This document shows positions 10,255 through 17,887 of a DNA stretch of 64,000 nt, piece after piece. This DNA comes from Bacteroides sp. Lineage in GTDB: Bacteria; Bacteroidota; Bacteroidia; Bacteroidales; Bacteroidaceae. The translations under genes and the position numbers were made by a program. The DNA is taken from assembly GCA_021201335.1 (NCBI GenBank), contig JAJQFD010000010.1, forward strand, positions 62,001 to 126,000, written 5' to 3'. A model generated the notes under the pieces. It ran no database searches. It had not been told where the DNA came from and was given only the letters and a program-made list of their open reading frames with translations. Every line of letters begins with the position of its first letter. Position 1 is the stretch's first letter.

Positions 10255-10680
10255 ATGAAAAGTGATCCCAAAGAATGCTTGTACTGTCAGAATAACGACA
10301 CTCTACACAATTTAATGATCGAAATTGCTCCATTAACTGTATCGCGTGTTTTTCTATTTAAAGAACAAACTTATCACGGGCGTTGTCTGGTGGCTTATAA
10401 AGATCATGTGAACGATCTTTTTGAATTAAGCGAAGAAGAATTAAATGCATTTATGGCAGATGTTACTAAAGTAACTCGTGCAATGAATAAAGTTTTTCAA
10501 CCAGAAAAGATTAATTATGGTGCTTATTCTGATAAACTATCTCATCTGCATTTTCACCTTGCTCCTAAATATATTGACGGACCGGATTATGGTGGTACTT
10601 TCCAAATGAATCCGGGAAAAGTATATTTAACAGATGAAGAATATCTGGAAATGATCAAAAAAATAAAAGAGGCTCTGTAA
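10255..10680 (+). CDS. HIT family (histidine triad) nucleotide-binding protein
   Basis: A 141-residue cytoplasmic protein. The histidine triad HxHxH is at His97, His99 and His101 (SHLHFHLAP), with the middle histidines acting in nucleotidyl transfer or hydrolysis in the family. A CxxC pair at Cys8 and Cys11 (CLYC) resembles the zinc-binding N-terminus seen in many HIT proteins. The family hydrolyses AMP-linked substrates such as adenosine phosphoramidates or dinucleoside polyphosphates; the substrate here cannot be told from sequence. A -7 box (TATTTTTG, 10214-10221) lies 33 bp before the ATG. Its stop codon lies inside a terminator hairpin shared with the converging S4 gene. Confidence 0.93.
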   Translation: MKSDPKECLYCQNNDTLHNLMIEIAPLTVSRVFLFKEQTYHGRCLVAYKDHVNDLFELSEEELNAFMADVTKVTRAMNKVFQPEKINYGAYSDKLSHLHFHLAPKYIDGPDYGGTFQMNPGKVYLTDEEYLEMIKKIKEAL

Positions 10681-10693
10681 GCCTCTTTTTTAT
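10665..10693 (+). terminator. Terminator overlapping the HIT gene stop codon
   Basis: AAAAGAGGCT (10665-10674) pairs perfectly with AGCCTCTTTT (10680-10689) around a 5-nt loop that contains most of the stop codon. The T run extends to 10692. It also covers the 3' end of the converging S4 gene, whose stop is at 10690-10692. Confidence 0.85.
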
Positions 10694-11124
10694 TCATTAT
10701 CTTTTTCTTCATTATCAAAATCAAAGTCGAAATCAAAATCATCCATAAACTCCGGAGCTGTAAACTCTTCCATGTTTCGTCGATCTTTCTTAGTTGGACG
10801 TCCCATTCCCCTTGATCGGTCAATAAATCCACTTACCCGACTCAATTCCAATAATTCGTATTGGTCCGGAGTAGTAACATTTTCCACCATTTCGGAAACC
10901 AACTTAGCTCCTACTCTTTTTTCAATCGCTTGAAGTACTTTAAAAGAATATGTCACAGGTGGTTTTTTAACTTGAATAATATCACCAGACTTTACCATCC
11001 GGGAAGGCTTTAAGGTGATGCCATTTATCAATACCCTTCCTTTCTTGCATGCTTCAGCAGCAATGGTACGTGTTTTAAAAATACGTACGGCCCATAGCCA
11101 TTTATCTATTCTTGCTTCTGACAT
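10690..11124 (-). CDS. S4-domain RNA-binding protein, Hsp15 (HslR) type
   Basis: A 144-residue cytoplasmic protein. Residues 5-65 form an S4 RNA-binding domain (RIDKWLWAVRIFKTRTIAAE, then GRVLINGITLKPSRMVKSGD). This matches ribosome-associated heat shock protein Hsp15. In E. coli that protein binds 50S subunits carrying a stalled peptidyl-tRNA. The basic stretch near 105-118 (RGMGRPTKKDRR) is typical. A very acidic tail (DDFDFDFDFDNEEKDNE) is the notable feature. It lies 37 bp downstream of pth, which acts on peptidyl-tRNA, so rplY, pth and this gene probably form one translation-maintenance operon. Confidence 0.93.
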   Translation of the reverse strand: MSEARIDKWLWAVRIFKTRTIAAEACKKGRVLINGITLKPSRMVKSGDIIQVKKPPVTYSFKVLQAIEKRVGAKLVSEMVENVTTPDQYELLELSRVSGFIDRSRGMGRPTKKDRRNMEEFTAPEFMDDFDFDFDFDNEEKDNE

Positions 11125-11161
11125 TTTGGTTTTACTAAATCGTAAACATATAAACTTAAAA

Positions 11162-11725
11162 TCATTTCTTATTAAACTGATTCATTGTGATATCAATCCC
11201 GGCAAGACAGAAACTTTTTATAATATCTCCCGCTGTTGTCAGTCGCTCGGGCATTGTTTTCAAATCCTCCTCATCAAACGGACTAAGTACATATTCAACC
11301 TGGTGTCCTCTGGGGAAATTACTTCCAATGCCGAAACGTAAACGGGCATAATCCTCTGTCCCTAAAATAGCGGCAATATTCTTTAAACCATTATGGCCAG
11401 CATCACTACCTTTTGATTTTAAACGCAAAGTACCAAAAGGAAGAGCCAGATCATCTACAAGAACCAACATATTTTCTAAAGGAATTTTTTCCTTTTGTAA
11501 ATAGTAACGCACAGCTAGTCCACTCAGATTCATGAAAGTTGCAGGCTTTAATAATATTAATTGTCGTCCTTTCAAAGATACAGTTGCCCCTGCCCCATAA
11601 CGCTGATCCCTAAAAATAACATTGGACGTCTTTGCAAAGGCGTCCAATATCATGAATCCTATATTGTGACGGGTATTTTGGTATTCAGGACCAATATTAC
11701 CCAGTCCTACAATCAAGTATTTCAT
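11162..11725 (-). CDS. pth: Peptidyl-tRNA hydrolase
   Basis: A 187-residue cytoplasmic enzyme of standard length. It cleaves the ester bond of peptidyl-tRNAs that drop off the ribosome. The N-terminal signature [21 protein letters not shown] holds the catalytic His20 and substrate-binding Asn10. The second signature ([23 protein letters not shown]) contains the conserved Asp and the GHNGLK loop. The gene starts 5 bp after the rplY stop and precedes the S4 gene. This is the common Bacteroidetes order rplY-pth-hslR. Confidence 0.98.
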   Translation of the reverse strand: MKYLIVGLGNIGPEYQNTRHNIGFMILDAFAKTSNVIFRDQRYGAGATVSLKGRQLILLKPATFMNLSGLAVRYYLQKEKIPLENMLVLVDDLALPFGTLRLKSKGSDAGHNGLKNIAAILGTEDYARLRFGIGSNFPRGHQVEYVLSPFDEEDLKTMPERLTTAGDIIKSFCLAGIDITMNQFNKK

Positions 11726-11730
11726 TTACT

Positions 11731-12327
11731 TTACTTCTTACCTTGAGCGGCAGCAGCCAGACCTCTTGCAGCGCGTGTCAATTTAACAACGCATACTACA
11801 TTGTCTTTTGCATTTAACAGCTCAAGACCTTCATAAGAAAGTTCGCCTACTTTTACCGTTTTACCTAGACCCAGATGAGATACATTCACAATCAGTCTTT
11901 CAGGAACCTTGTCATATAAAGCTTTTACTTTCAGCTTCCGCATTTGCAAAGTCAGTTTACCCCCCGCCTTAACACCTTCAGCCAAACCTTCCATTTGAAC
12001 CGGAACTTCGATCACAATCGGTTTACCATCAATAACTTCCAGAAAATCTACATGAAGGATCGTATCTTTCACCGGGTGGAATTGAACATCCTGCATAATG
12101 GCTTTTACTTCTTTACCATCAACACTCAGGTTTACCACATAAATGTTAGGAGTATAAACCAAATTACGAAGTGCTTCATTCGTTACCGTGAAGTGTACGT
12201 TTTCCTTTCCACCATACAGTACACAAGGTACACCTCCACTTCTGCGGATTTCTTTTAATGCTCTGCTTTGTTCTGAAGAACGCTCTGCAATGTTTCTTGC
12301 AGTTCCTTTAAGATCAAATGATTTCAT
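11731..12327 (-). CDS. rplY: 50S ribosomal protein L25/general stress protein Ctc
   Basis: A 198-residue long form of L25. The N-terminal 5S-rRNA-binding domain (GTARNIAERSSEQSRALKEIRRSGGVPCVLYGG) is followed by the TL5/CTC C-terminal beta domain (residues of about 95-185). The tail is rich in Ala and Lys. It binds 5S rRNA in the large subunit. It is the first gene of a translation operon with pth and the S4 gene, with a two-box promoter and a leader of about 90 nt upstream. Confidence 0.97.
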   Translation of the reverse strand: MKSFDLKGTARNIAERSSEQSRALKEIRRSGGVPCVLYGGKENVHFTVTNEALRNLVYTPNIYVVNLSVDGKEVKAIMQDVQFHPVKDTILHVDFLEVIDGKPIVIEVPVQMEGLAEGVKAGGKLTLQMRKLKVKALYDKVPERLIVNVSHLGLGKTVKVGELSYEGLELLNAKDNVVCVVKLTRAARGLAAAAQGKK

Positions 12328-12377
12328 TTTTTTTAAATTTGTGTTACTCTAAATTAAGTTTACTTGCTTAACTCACC

Positions 12378-12407
12378 ATCACACGATGTCGTAATATCAT
12401 ACGATGT
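12378..12407. repeat. Direct repeat in the rplY leader
   Basis: ATCACACGATGT (12378-12389) recurs as ATCATACGATGT (12396-12407), 18 bp apart with one mismatch. It lies between the -7 box and the rplY start, so it is in the leader of the transcript. Function unknown. Confidence 0.5.
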
Positions 12408-12420
12408 TTCAAAAGCGGTG

Positions 12421-12451
12421 CAAAATTACGCTTTCTTTTTTAATTATCAAA
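12421..12451 (-). promoter_or_regulatory. Promoter of the rplY-pth-S4 operon
   Basis: On the minus strand a TTTG box (12448-12451) is followed 19 bp later by TAATTTTG (12421-12428). Both match the Bacteroidetes primary promoter (TTTG, 19-21 bp, TAnnTTTG). The start of rplY is about 90 nt downstream. Confidence 0.75.
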
Positions 12452-12459
12452 AGATTCAC

Positions 12460-12876
12460 TTATTCAAAATCAATATCAATTTTTATTTCATTGTTCAAAC
12501 TGTTGTTTACGATTTCTTCTACGAGAATTTCTGCGGGTTTCACATTTTCTTCTTTCAGAGTAGGTTTAATAAGTTCAGTATTTACAGTAACCGGCTGGTT
12601 ATGGGTGATAAACTCAATAGTTTCATGCAGGCCGTTCATAAATTTCTCAAAATCCTCCTTGTACAAAAAGATTTTATGTTTCTCAAAACTTACTGCGGAA
12701 GAATCTCCCTCGCCGGACACAACTTTTTTGCTCTCCGTAATGGCAAGAAACAGTTCATCCTTACGGTTTCGTTTGACATCCAAATAGTAAATCCGTTTAC
12801 CGGCTTTAATCGATCGGGAGAAGACTATTTCTTTATCTCCTAAATCCACACCATTTTTTTTCTTAAAATCTTCCAT
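12460..12876 (-). CDS. PUR-alpha-like DNA/RNA-binding protein (DUF3276)
   Basis: A 138-residue protein of the DUF3276/PUR family found across Bacteroidetes. Residues of about 17-90 carry the PUR repeat pattern (EIVFSRSIKAGKRIYYLDVK, then ELFLAITESKK), ending in the KIFLYKEDFEKFMNGL helix. Structurally related bacterial PUR proteins bind single-stranded nucleic acid. The last 45 residues are acidic and low in complexity. It lies upstream of rplY on the same strand, but the rplY promoter falls after its stop, so the two need not be co-transcribed. Confidence 0.85.
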   Translation of the reverse strand: MEDFKKKNGVDLGDKEIVFSRSIKAGKRIYYLDVKRNRKDELFLAITESKKVVSGEGDSSAVSFEKHKIFLYKEDFEKFMNGLHETIEFITHNQPVTVNTELIKPTLKEENVKPAEILVEEIVNNSLNNEIKIDIDFE

Positions 12877-12983
12877 AATTTTAGGTCTGTATTGTTTGTA
12901 GGGTTCAAAATTGGTTATTTTTTTTTAACTAAACAAAGAAAAAAGGAAGAGATTCATTGATTAGCATTAAAATTTGTAATTTC

Positions 12984-13016
12984 TTTGTTGAAACTCATTT
13001 AAAATATCTAATTTTG
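12984..13016 (+). promoter_or_regulatory. Promoter of nusB
   Basis: TTTG (12984-12987) and TAATTTTG (13009-13016) are separated by 21 bp, matching the Bacteroidetes consensus. They lie 31 bp before the nusB ATG. Confidence 0.75.
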
Positions 13017-13047
13017 CACCTTTGTTATAACAGTATAAATAAAAAAT

Positions 13048-13974
13048 ATGATTAACAGAGTTCTTATTCGTCTTAAGATCATACAAATAGTGTATGCTTA
13101 TTATCAGAACGGAAGTAAAAATTTAGACTCAGCGGAGAAAGAATTATTTTTCAGCCTTTCCAAAGCTTACGACCTTTACAACTACTTATTAATGCTTATG
13201 ATCGCGCTCACAGATTATGCGCGGAAGCGAATGGATGCTGCAAAAGCAAAACTGAAACCAACCAAAGCCGAGATGAATCCTAACACGAAATTTGTAGAAA
13301 ACAAATTTATTACTCAATTAGAGATAAACAAGCAACTTACTGATTTTGCTGAAAATCAGAAAAAAACCTGGAATAACAACCAGGATTTCCTGAAAGAACT
13401 CTATGAAAAGATTATCGAAACCGATACCTATAAAGAATATATGGCTTCGGAAGATTATTCTTACGCTGCAGATCGCGAAGTATGGAGAAAATTATACAAG
13501 ACACTTGTTTTTAATAATGAATCTTTAGACCAGCTCCTGGAGGAACAAAGTCTTTACTGGAATGATGACAAAGAAATAGTTGATACTTTCGTTCTAAAGA
13601 TAATTAAACGTTTCGATGAAAAGAATGGTGCTAATCAGACATTATTACCAGAATTCAAAGATGAGGAAGACAAAGAATTTGCCCGCCGATTATTCCGTCG
13701 TTCTATTCTGAACTCAGATTACTATAGACATCTGATTGCCGAAAATACAAAAAACTGGGATTTAGATCGTATTGCTTTTATGGATGTTATTATTATGCAA
13801 TGTGCATTGGCTGAAATCCTAAGTTTCCCCAATATCCCAGTTAGTGTTTCTTTAAACGAATATGTGGAAATCGCCAAACTATACAGCACGGCTAAAAGTG
13901 GAGGTTTTATCAACGGTACATTGGATGGAATCGTACATCAACTAATAAAAGAAGGTAAATTATCAAAAAACTGA
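13048..13974 (+). CDS. nusB: Transcription antitermination factor NusB, long Bacteroidetes form
   Basis: A 308-residue cytoplasmic protein. The C-terminal part, from about residue 210, is the canonical NusB helical domain (FARRLFRRSILNSDYYRHLI, WDLDRIAFMDVIIMQCALAE, SLNEYVEIAKLYSTAKSGGF). NusB binds boxA RNA with NusE (S10) in rRNA antitermination. Typical NusB is about 140 residues. The N-terminal half contains a second NusB-like opening (INRVLIRLKIIQIVYAYYQN) and a basic helical insertion, as in other Bacteroidetes members. It heads the conserved order nusB, yajC, YbbR, coaE. Confidence 0.95.
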   Translation: MINRVLIRLKIIQIVYAYYQNGSKNLDSAEKELFFSLSKAYDLYNYLLMLMIALTDYARKRMDAAKAKLKPTKAEMNPNTKFVENKFITQLEINKQLTDFAENQKKTWNNNQDFLKELYEKIIETDTYKEYMASEDYSYAADREVWRKLYKTLVFNNESLDQLLEEQSLYWNDDKEIVDTFVLKIIKRFDEKNGANQTLLPEFKDEEDKEFARRLFRRSILNSDYYRHLIAENTKNWDLDRIAFMDVIIMQCALAEILSFPNIPVSVSLNEYVEIAKLYSTAKSGGFINGTLDGIVHQLIKEGKLSKN

Positions 13975-14134
13975 TTTAGGTTCTTTCGTTTTGAGTTTAT
14001 AAGTTTTTAAGCCTTAGCTTCTCAAAGAATAAAGAAATAATTATAACTTTGTGCAAATCTGGAAAAAGATAAAAACATATAAATAGAAAAAGTAAAAACA
14101 TAAGAACTAAAAACTCATAAATTAAAAAGCTCAA

Positions 14135-14461
14135 ATGATGAATTTATTAATGATATTTCTACAAGAAGCTCCTGTAAGTCCTACAGGTGGAGGAAGTATG
14201 ATGTGGATCATGTTAATAGCTATGTTTGCTATCATGTATTTCTTTATGATTCGTCCACAAAACAAGAAACAAAAAGAAATAGCTAATTTCCGCAAATCTC
14301 TTGAAGTTGGACAAAAAGTAATTACAGCAGGAGGTATTCATGGCAAGATTAAAGAACTCCAGGATAATTATGCGATTCTTGAAATTGCTGACAATGTAAA
14401 AATTAAAATAGATAAGAATTCTATTTTCGCGTCACCTGAAGATACAAAAACGACCAAATAA
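14135..14461 (+). CDS. yajC: Preprotein translocase subunit YajC
   Basis: A 108-residue inner-membrane protein. One hydrophobic segment (MMWIMLIAMFAIMYFFMI, about 22-39) is followed by the family motif RPQNKKQKE and a small cytoplasmic beta domain (GQKVITAGGIHGKIKEL). YajC joins SecDF in the Sec translocon. A -7-like box TAACTTTG (14044-14051) lies 83 bp upstream. The next gene begins within 30 bp, so they are probably co-transcribed. Confidence 0.96.
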   Translation: MMNLLMIFLQEAPVSPTGGGSMMWIMLIAMFAIMYFFMIRPQNKKQKEIANFRKSLEVGQKVITAGGIHGKIKELQDNYAILEIADNVKIKIDKNSIFASPEDTKTTK

Positions 14462-14489
14462 AAGGTTGCTTAAAAATATAAAGCCGCTT

Positions 14490-15506
14490 ATGTTTGACCG
14501 CAAGGAAATAAAACAGACTTATATAAGGCTTTCGAATCAAATCAAAGACTTCTTGCTCAGTCCAAAGAGCAAGGAGTTTTTGATTTTCTTAGGTTTTTTC
14601 CTGGTGGCAGGTGCCTTCTGGCTTTTACAAACATTGAATGATGACTATGAAACGGAATTTAATATTCCCCTTCGGTTAAGAAACGTTCCGGACAATGTAG
14701 TACTTACTATCGAGCCACCTTCTCAACTTCGCGTTCTGGTTAAGGATAAAGGTACTGTGCTGTTAAACCGGAAAGTAAGCAAAAGCTTTTTCCCAATCAC
14801 ATTGGATTTTAATGATTATCAGGGTACAAACAATTACGTCCGTATCCCTTCTTCTGATCTGGAAAAAAAAATACAGAGTCAACTTGGTTCACCACGATTA
14901 CTTTCAATCAAACCGGACACACTTGAATATATTTATACTACCGGACAATCGAAAAGAGTACCAGTTGTTCTAACCGGGAAAATATCTGCAGGGAGACAAT
15001 ATTATATAGCCGATACTATTATAAGACCTGATTCTGTTACGGTATATGCCCCTTCACGCATGCTTGACACCATAAAGGTAGCCTATACTGATTATGTTCA
15101 CCTCACTGACATCTCAGATACAGTAGCTCATTTAGCTAGGCTACGTACGCTCCGTGGTGCTAAATACATTCCCGATCAGGTAAGTCTTCGCTTCCCCGTT
15201 GATGTTTTTACAGAAAAAACAGTAGAAGTACCTGTCATTGGAACACGATTTCCTTCTGACAGGGTTTTAAAAGCATTCCCTTCAAAAGTTAAGGTTACTT
15301 TTCAAATTGGTCTCAGCCGTTTTAATACGGTAACTGCTGAAGACTTTGTCATCAGTGCTCCTTATTCCGAACTATTGAGGGTTCCCCAATCGGAGAAATA
15401 CCGGCTTAAATTGGAAATTTATCCCCGGGGTATTAATAATATTAGGATTTCACCGGAACAGGTAGACTTCCTTATTGAAACCGTTGCACTTGATGGCACC
15501 AATTAG
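14490..15506 (+). CDS. YbbR-like domain protein
   Basis: An inner-membrane-anchored protein of about 338 residues. One transmembrane helix near residue 30-50 (EFLIFLGFFLVAGAFWLLQ) is followed by tandem YbbR-type beta repeats (FNIPLRLRNVPDNVVLTIEP; VPVVLTGKISAGRQYYIAD; VEVPVIGTRFPSDRVLKAFP). In Firmicutes the YbbR protein (CdaR) partners a cyclic-di-AMP synthase. Here the gene instead lies between yajC and coaE, the usual Bacteroidetes setting, where its role is not established. I chose ATG 14490 because it opens the conserved MFDRKEIKQ; an in-frame TTG at 14466 is possible. Its end overlaps coaE by 14 bp. Confidence 0.9.
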   Translation: MFDRKEIKQTYIRLSNQIKDFLLSPKSKEFLIFLGFFLVAGAFWLLQTLNDDYETEFNIPLRLRNVPDNVVLTIEPPSQLRVLVKDKGTVLLNRKVSKSFFPITLDFNDYQGTNNYVRIPSSDLEKKIQSQLGSPRLLSIKPDTLEYIYTTGQSKRVPVVLTGKISAGRQYYIADTIIRPDSVTVYAPSRMLDTIKVAYTDYVHLTDISDTVAHLARLRTLRGAKYIPDQVSLRFPVDVFTEKTVEVPVIGTRFPSDRVLKAFPSKVKVTFQIGLSRFNTVTAEDFVISAPYSELLRVPQSEKYRLKLEIYPRGINNIRISPEQVDFLIETVALDGTN

Positions 15507-16083
15507 ACTTGGAATTACCGGAGGAATCGGTAGTGGAAAAACAGTCATATCCCAGTTGTTTGAATTGATGGGAGTCCCGGTATATCTTTCGGATGTGGAG
15601 GCAAAACGTCTGACAATATCTAGTCCCATTATTCGTGACAAGCTCATCGCTTTATTGGGACCCAAAGTATATCTAGGCAAAGAACTAAACAAACAATTAC
15701 TGGCATCTTATCTTTTCAGTCATTCGGAACATGCGCTGCAAATCAATCACATTATTCACCCTGAAGTAAAAGTGGATTTTCAGGAATGGGTAGTAAGGAA
15801 ACACGATATCCCTATTGTAGCCATGGAATCTGCCATCCTGATTGAAGCCGGGTTCCAAGATGAAGTCGATTTTCTGGTAATGGTATATGCACCTTTGGAA
15901 CTCCGGATACAAAGAGCCATGCAAAGAGATGAAGTTACGCAGGAAGCTGTATCTGAACGTATCCAGCATCAAATGAGTGACGAAGAAAAGAAGAATAAAG
16001 CCGATTTCATTCTTATAAATGATGGAAGTTTTCCATTAATCCCTCAAACGAAAGAGCTACTTGAGCAGCTTCGATATTCATAG
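15493..16083 (+). CDS. coaE: Dephospho-CoA kinase
   Basis: A cytoplasmic kinase of about 196 residues. It phosphorylates the 3'-hydroxyl of dephospho-CoA in the last step of coenzyme A synthesis. The P-loop GITGGIGSGKT lies right after the start. The CoaE motifs LSDVEAKRL and the lid-region segment RIQRAMQRDEVTQEAVSERIQHQM are present. The start at ATG 15493 gives the normal short N-terminus MAPIRLGITGG; a TTG at 15475 is less likely. It overlaps the YbbR gene by 14 bp, which suggests translational coupling. Confidence 0.97.
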   Translation: MAPIRLGITGGIGSGKTVISQLFELMGVPVYLSDVEAKRLTISSPIIRDKLIALLGPKVYLGKELNKQLLASYLFSHSEHALQINHIIHPEVKVDFQEWVVRKHDIPIVAMESAILIEAGFQDEVDFLVMVYAPLELRIQRAMQRDEVTQEAVSERIQHQMSDEEKKNKADFILINDGSFPLIPQTKELLEQLRYS

Positions 16084-16516
16084 AGAAGAGAAAGTGCTTT
16101 AAACAATTTCTCTTTCAACTTCAATGCATCAACTTTACTCGCAATAAAAAGCCAATATTGAGATTTATCTTTACTACGAGATATTTCAAAGAATGTGTAA
16201 TATATCTTATATAGAAAAGAATTGGATTCTTTTAGAAAAACGATCATAGCAGATGGTGGATATAGAGGGAGTAGCTCCAAAGGTTAAGAATATATTTGGG
16301 TATGTTTTGAAAGACTTTATCAGCAATTATAGCCGGTACGGATTCAAGCCTATTCGCAAACGGTGGATTGTAAAATGAACGTTTGCATATTCATTATCTA
16401 TTTTACATGAATTCTGTGCATACCTGTGTCCAATTTTAGGAATACATTTATAAAAAGCAACGGTAAATAGCTATTTATAAATTTTGCTTAAACTTTTCTT
16501 TTTTCAAAGAGAACCG
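16084..16516. other. Intergenic stretch without a recognised gene
   Basis: No convincing ORF. A minus-strand reading frame of 78 codons (16044-16280) runs through the coaE 3' end and has no start signal or family resemblance. GCAAACG (16356-16362) and CGTTTGC (16380-16386) form a weak inverted repeat. Otherwise I see nothing. Confidence 0.6.
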
Positions 16517-16548
16517 TTTGCAGGTATCAATGTTGAATGTTACTTTTG
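16517..16548 (+). promoter_or_regulatory. Promoter of the DUF5606 gene
   Basis: TTTG (16517-16520) and TACTTTTG (16541-16548) are 20 bp apart, an exact match to the Bacteroidetes two-box consensus, 37 bp before the ATG. Confidence 0.8.
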
Positions 16549-16585
16549 CCGCACAATTTATTAAAAACAAACTAAAAAATATCTT

Positions 16586-17020
16586 ATGCTAAAGACTATC
16601 TTATCTATCTCCGGCAAGCCGGGGTTGTATAAGCTTATTTCTCAAGGAAAGAATATGCTGATCGTAGAATCTATTTCTCCGGAGAAGAAACGCTTTCCAG
16701 CCTACGAACACGAAAAAATTATTGCCCTGGCAGACATTGCTATGTATACGGATGAGGAAGAAGTTCCTCTAAGAGAAGTACTGACTTCACTGAAAGAAAA
16801 GGAAAACAGTGCGGTTGCTTCAATTGATCCTAAAAAAGCAAGCTCAGATGAACTTCGTAATTACCTAGCTGAGGTATTACCCAACTTCGATCGTGAAAAA
16901 GTATATGTTACTGATATTAAAAAGCTTATCTCCTGGTATAATATCTTAATCAATAATGGATTGACCGATTTTGAAAAGAAAGAGGAAGCTGAAGCCGAAG
17001 AAGAAACGAAAGCTGAATAA
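16586..17020 (+). CDS. DUF5606 family protein
   Basis: A 144-residue cytoplasmic protein of a small family conserved in Bacteroidetes, of unknown function. It opens MLKTILSISGKPGLYKLISQ, with a compact beta domain to about residue 60 (MLIVESISPEKKRFPAYEHEK would be strand-rich). A helical C-terminal half follows (SSDELRNYLAEVLPNFDREKVYVTDIKKLISWYNIL) with an acidic Glu/Ala tail. It has its own two-box promoter and a strong terminator, so it is monocistronic. Confidence 0.85.
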   Translation: MLKTILSISGKPGLYKLISQGKNMLIVESISPEKKRFPAYEHEKIIALADIAMYTDEEEVPLREVLTSLKEKENSAVASIDPKKASSDELRNYLAEVLPNFDREKVYVTDIKKLISWYNILINNGLTDFEKKEEAEAEEETKAE

Positions 17021-17076
17021 ACTAATAGTCAATCGGGCAGCTTGAATAAATTGCGTCGTTTAAACTAGTAGATACA

Positions 17077-17130
17077 AAAAGAGGCAGGATCAAAGCACTG
17101 AAAATAGATGCTTTTTATCTTGCCTCTTTT
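17077..17130 (+). terminator. Terminator after the DUF5606 gene
   Basis: AAAAGAGGCAGGAT (17077-17090) pairs with ATCTTGCCTCTTTT (17117-17130) over 14 bp with one G-U. A smaller stem (AAAGCA/TGCTTT) lies inside the loop. It starts 57 bp past the stop codon. Confidence 0.8.
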
Positions 17131-17206
17131 CATGTTATACAAGTCAATACAATCAGATATTTATACAAAACAAGAATGTTTTTTTGCCTGAATTTATCCC
17201 GTATGC

Positions 17207-17294
17207 TTTCTAAGCGCAAACAGCAAACTTTCTAAGCTTATAGAGCAAATATTCTAAGCTTAAAGTGTTTGTTTCCTAAGCTTAAAAAGTTTAC
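17207..17294. repeat. 22-bp-period intergenic array, copy set A
   Basis: Four units begin at 17207, 17229, 17251 and 17273, each exactly 22 bp. Each opens with a core TTTCTAAGC (variants ATTCTAAGC, TTCCTAAGC). Three are followed by TTA, making the palindrome TAAGCTTA. The rest of each unit is loosely conserved (ending AAAC, AAAT, TTGT, TTAC). There is no ORF. The same consensus occurs at 38890-38977. Confidence 0.8.
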
Positions 17295-17504
17295 CCTACT
17301 CACAAGGTATTCTCGCTATGTTTTCTAAAAAGAAAAGCCAATTCCACGATTTTTCTATTTTGTTTACAGCAGTGTATCTGTTTTGGGGATATATTATCTC
17401 ATAAAAGAGAAAAACCAAAAAATAATCCTAATTAATGAACAGATAAAATATCAACTGGATCTAAGATTTCTTCTAGGAATATTGATTATTACATAAAAAT
17501 GTTA

Positions 17505-17598
17505 TATATTTGCATCACTAAAATCAGAGGTGAATAGACATCACAAAATTACTCTGATCTGACAATCAACTGCCTTATATTGTAAGGCTCTTTTTTTT
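17505..17598 (+). ncRNA. Candidate small RNA with its own promoter and terminator
   Basis: A -7 box TATATTTG (17505-17512) predicts a start near 17519. The next 80 nt contain a stem ATCAGAG (17523-17529) with CTCTGAT (17552-17558), enclosing a smaller GTGA/TCAC stem. A rho-independent terminator follows: GCCTTA (17572-17577), loop, TAAGGC (17583-17588) and eight T (17591-17598). No start codon with a meaningful frame and no downstream plus-strand gene for the unit to control are present, so it looks like a free small RNA. A short peptide or a leader remnant is the alternative. The family is unknown to me. Confidence 0.55.
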
Positions 17599-17836
17599 GT
17601 ATTCTACTTTCTAATCAACCATAGTTTTTTCATTATTAGAAAAGACTATATCTGTACTTCATTCTACGTTGCATAAAATATTTCATATCAAATAATAAAA
17701 TCTCAACTATTTTGAGTTTTTATTTGTTTGTAATATATGGTCTAGTATCTATTTATGTTTGAAGACCATCAGTGTTTCACAAGCCAGGGAGGCGGACGTC
17801 TAATGAAGGGTATATACCAAAATATCCTAACCAGAT

Positions 17837-17865
17837 TCAGCAGTTGAAGAATCTTCAACTGCTGA
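17837..17865 (-). terminator. Perfect hairpin after the ECF sigma gene
   Basis: TCAGCAGTTGAAGA (17837-17850) and TCTTCAACTGCTGA (17852-17865) form a 14-bp perfect inverted repeat 23 bp past the sigma-factor stop. There is no strong T run on the minus side, so termination may be weak. Confidence 0.5.
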
Positions 17866-17887
17866 TTTCTATTTATATAAAAGCGTA

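Noticed and set aside
16044..16280. Minus-strand ORF of 78 codons overlapping the coaE end
   Set aside because: Antisense to coaE for part of its length, no promoter or family resemblance, serine-rich tail typical of a shadow frame.
17702..17721. Short hairpin CTCAA/TTGAG followed by T5
   Set aside because: A 5-bp AT-rich stem in AT-rich DNA; too weak to call a terminator without a gene that needs it.
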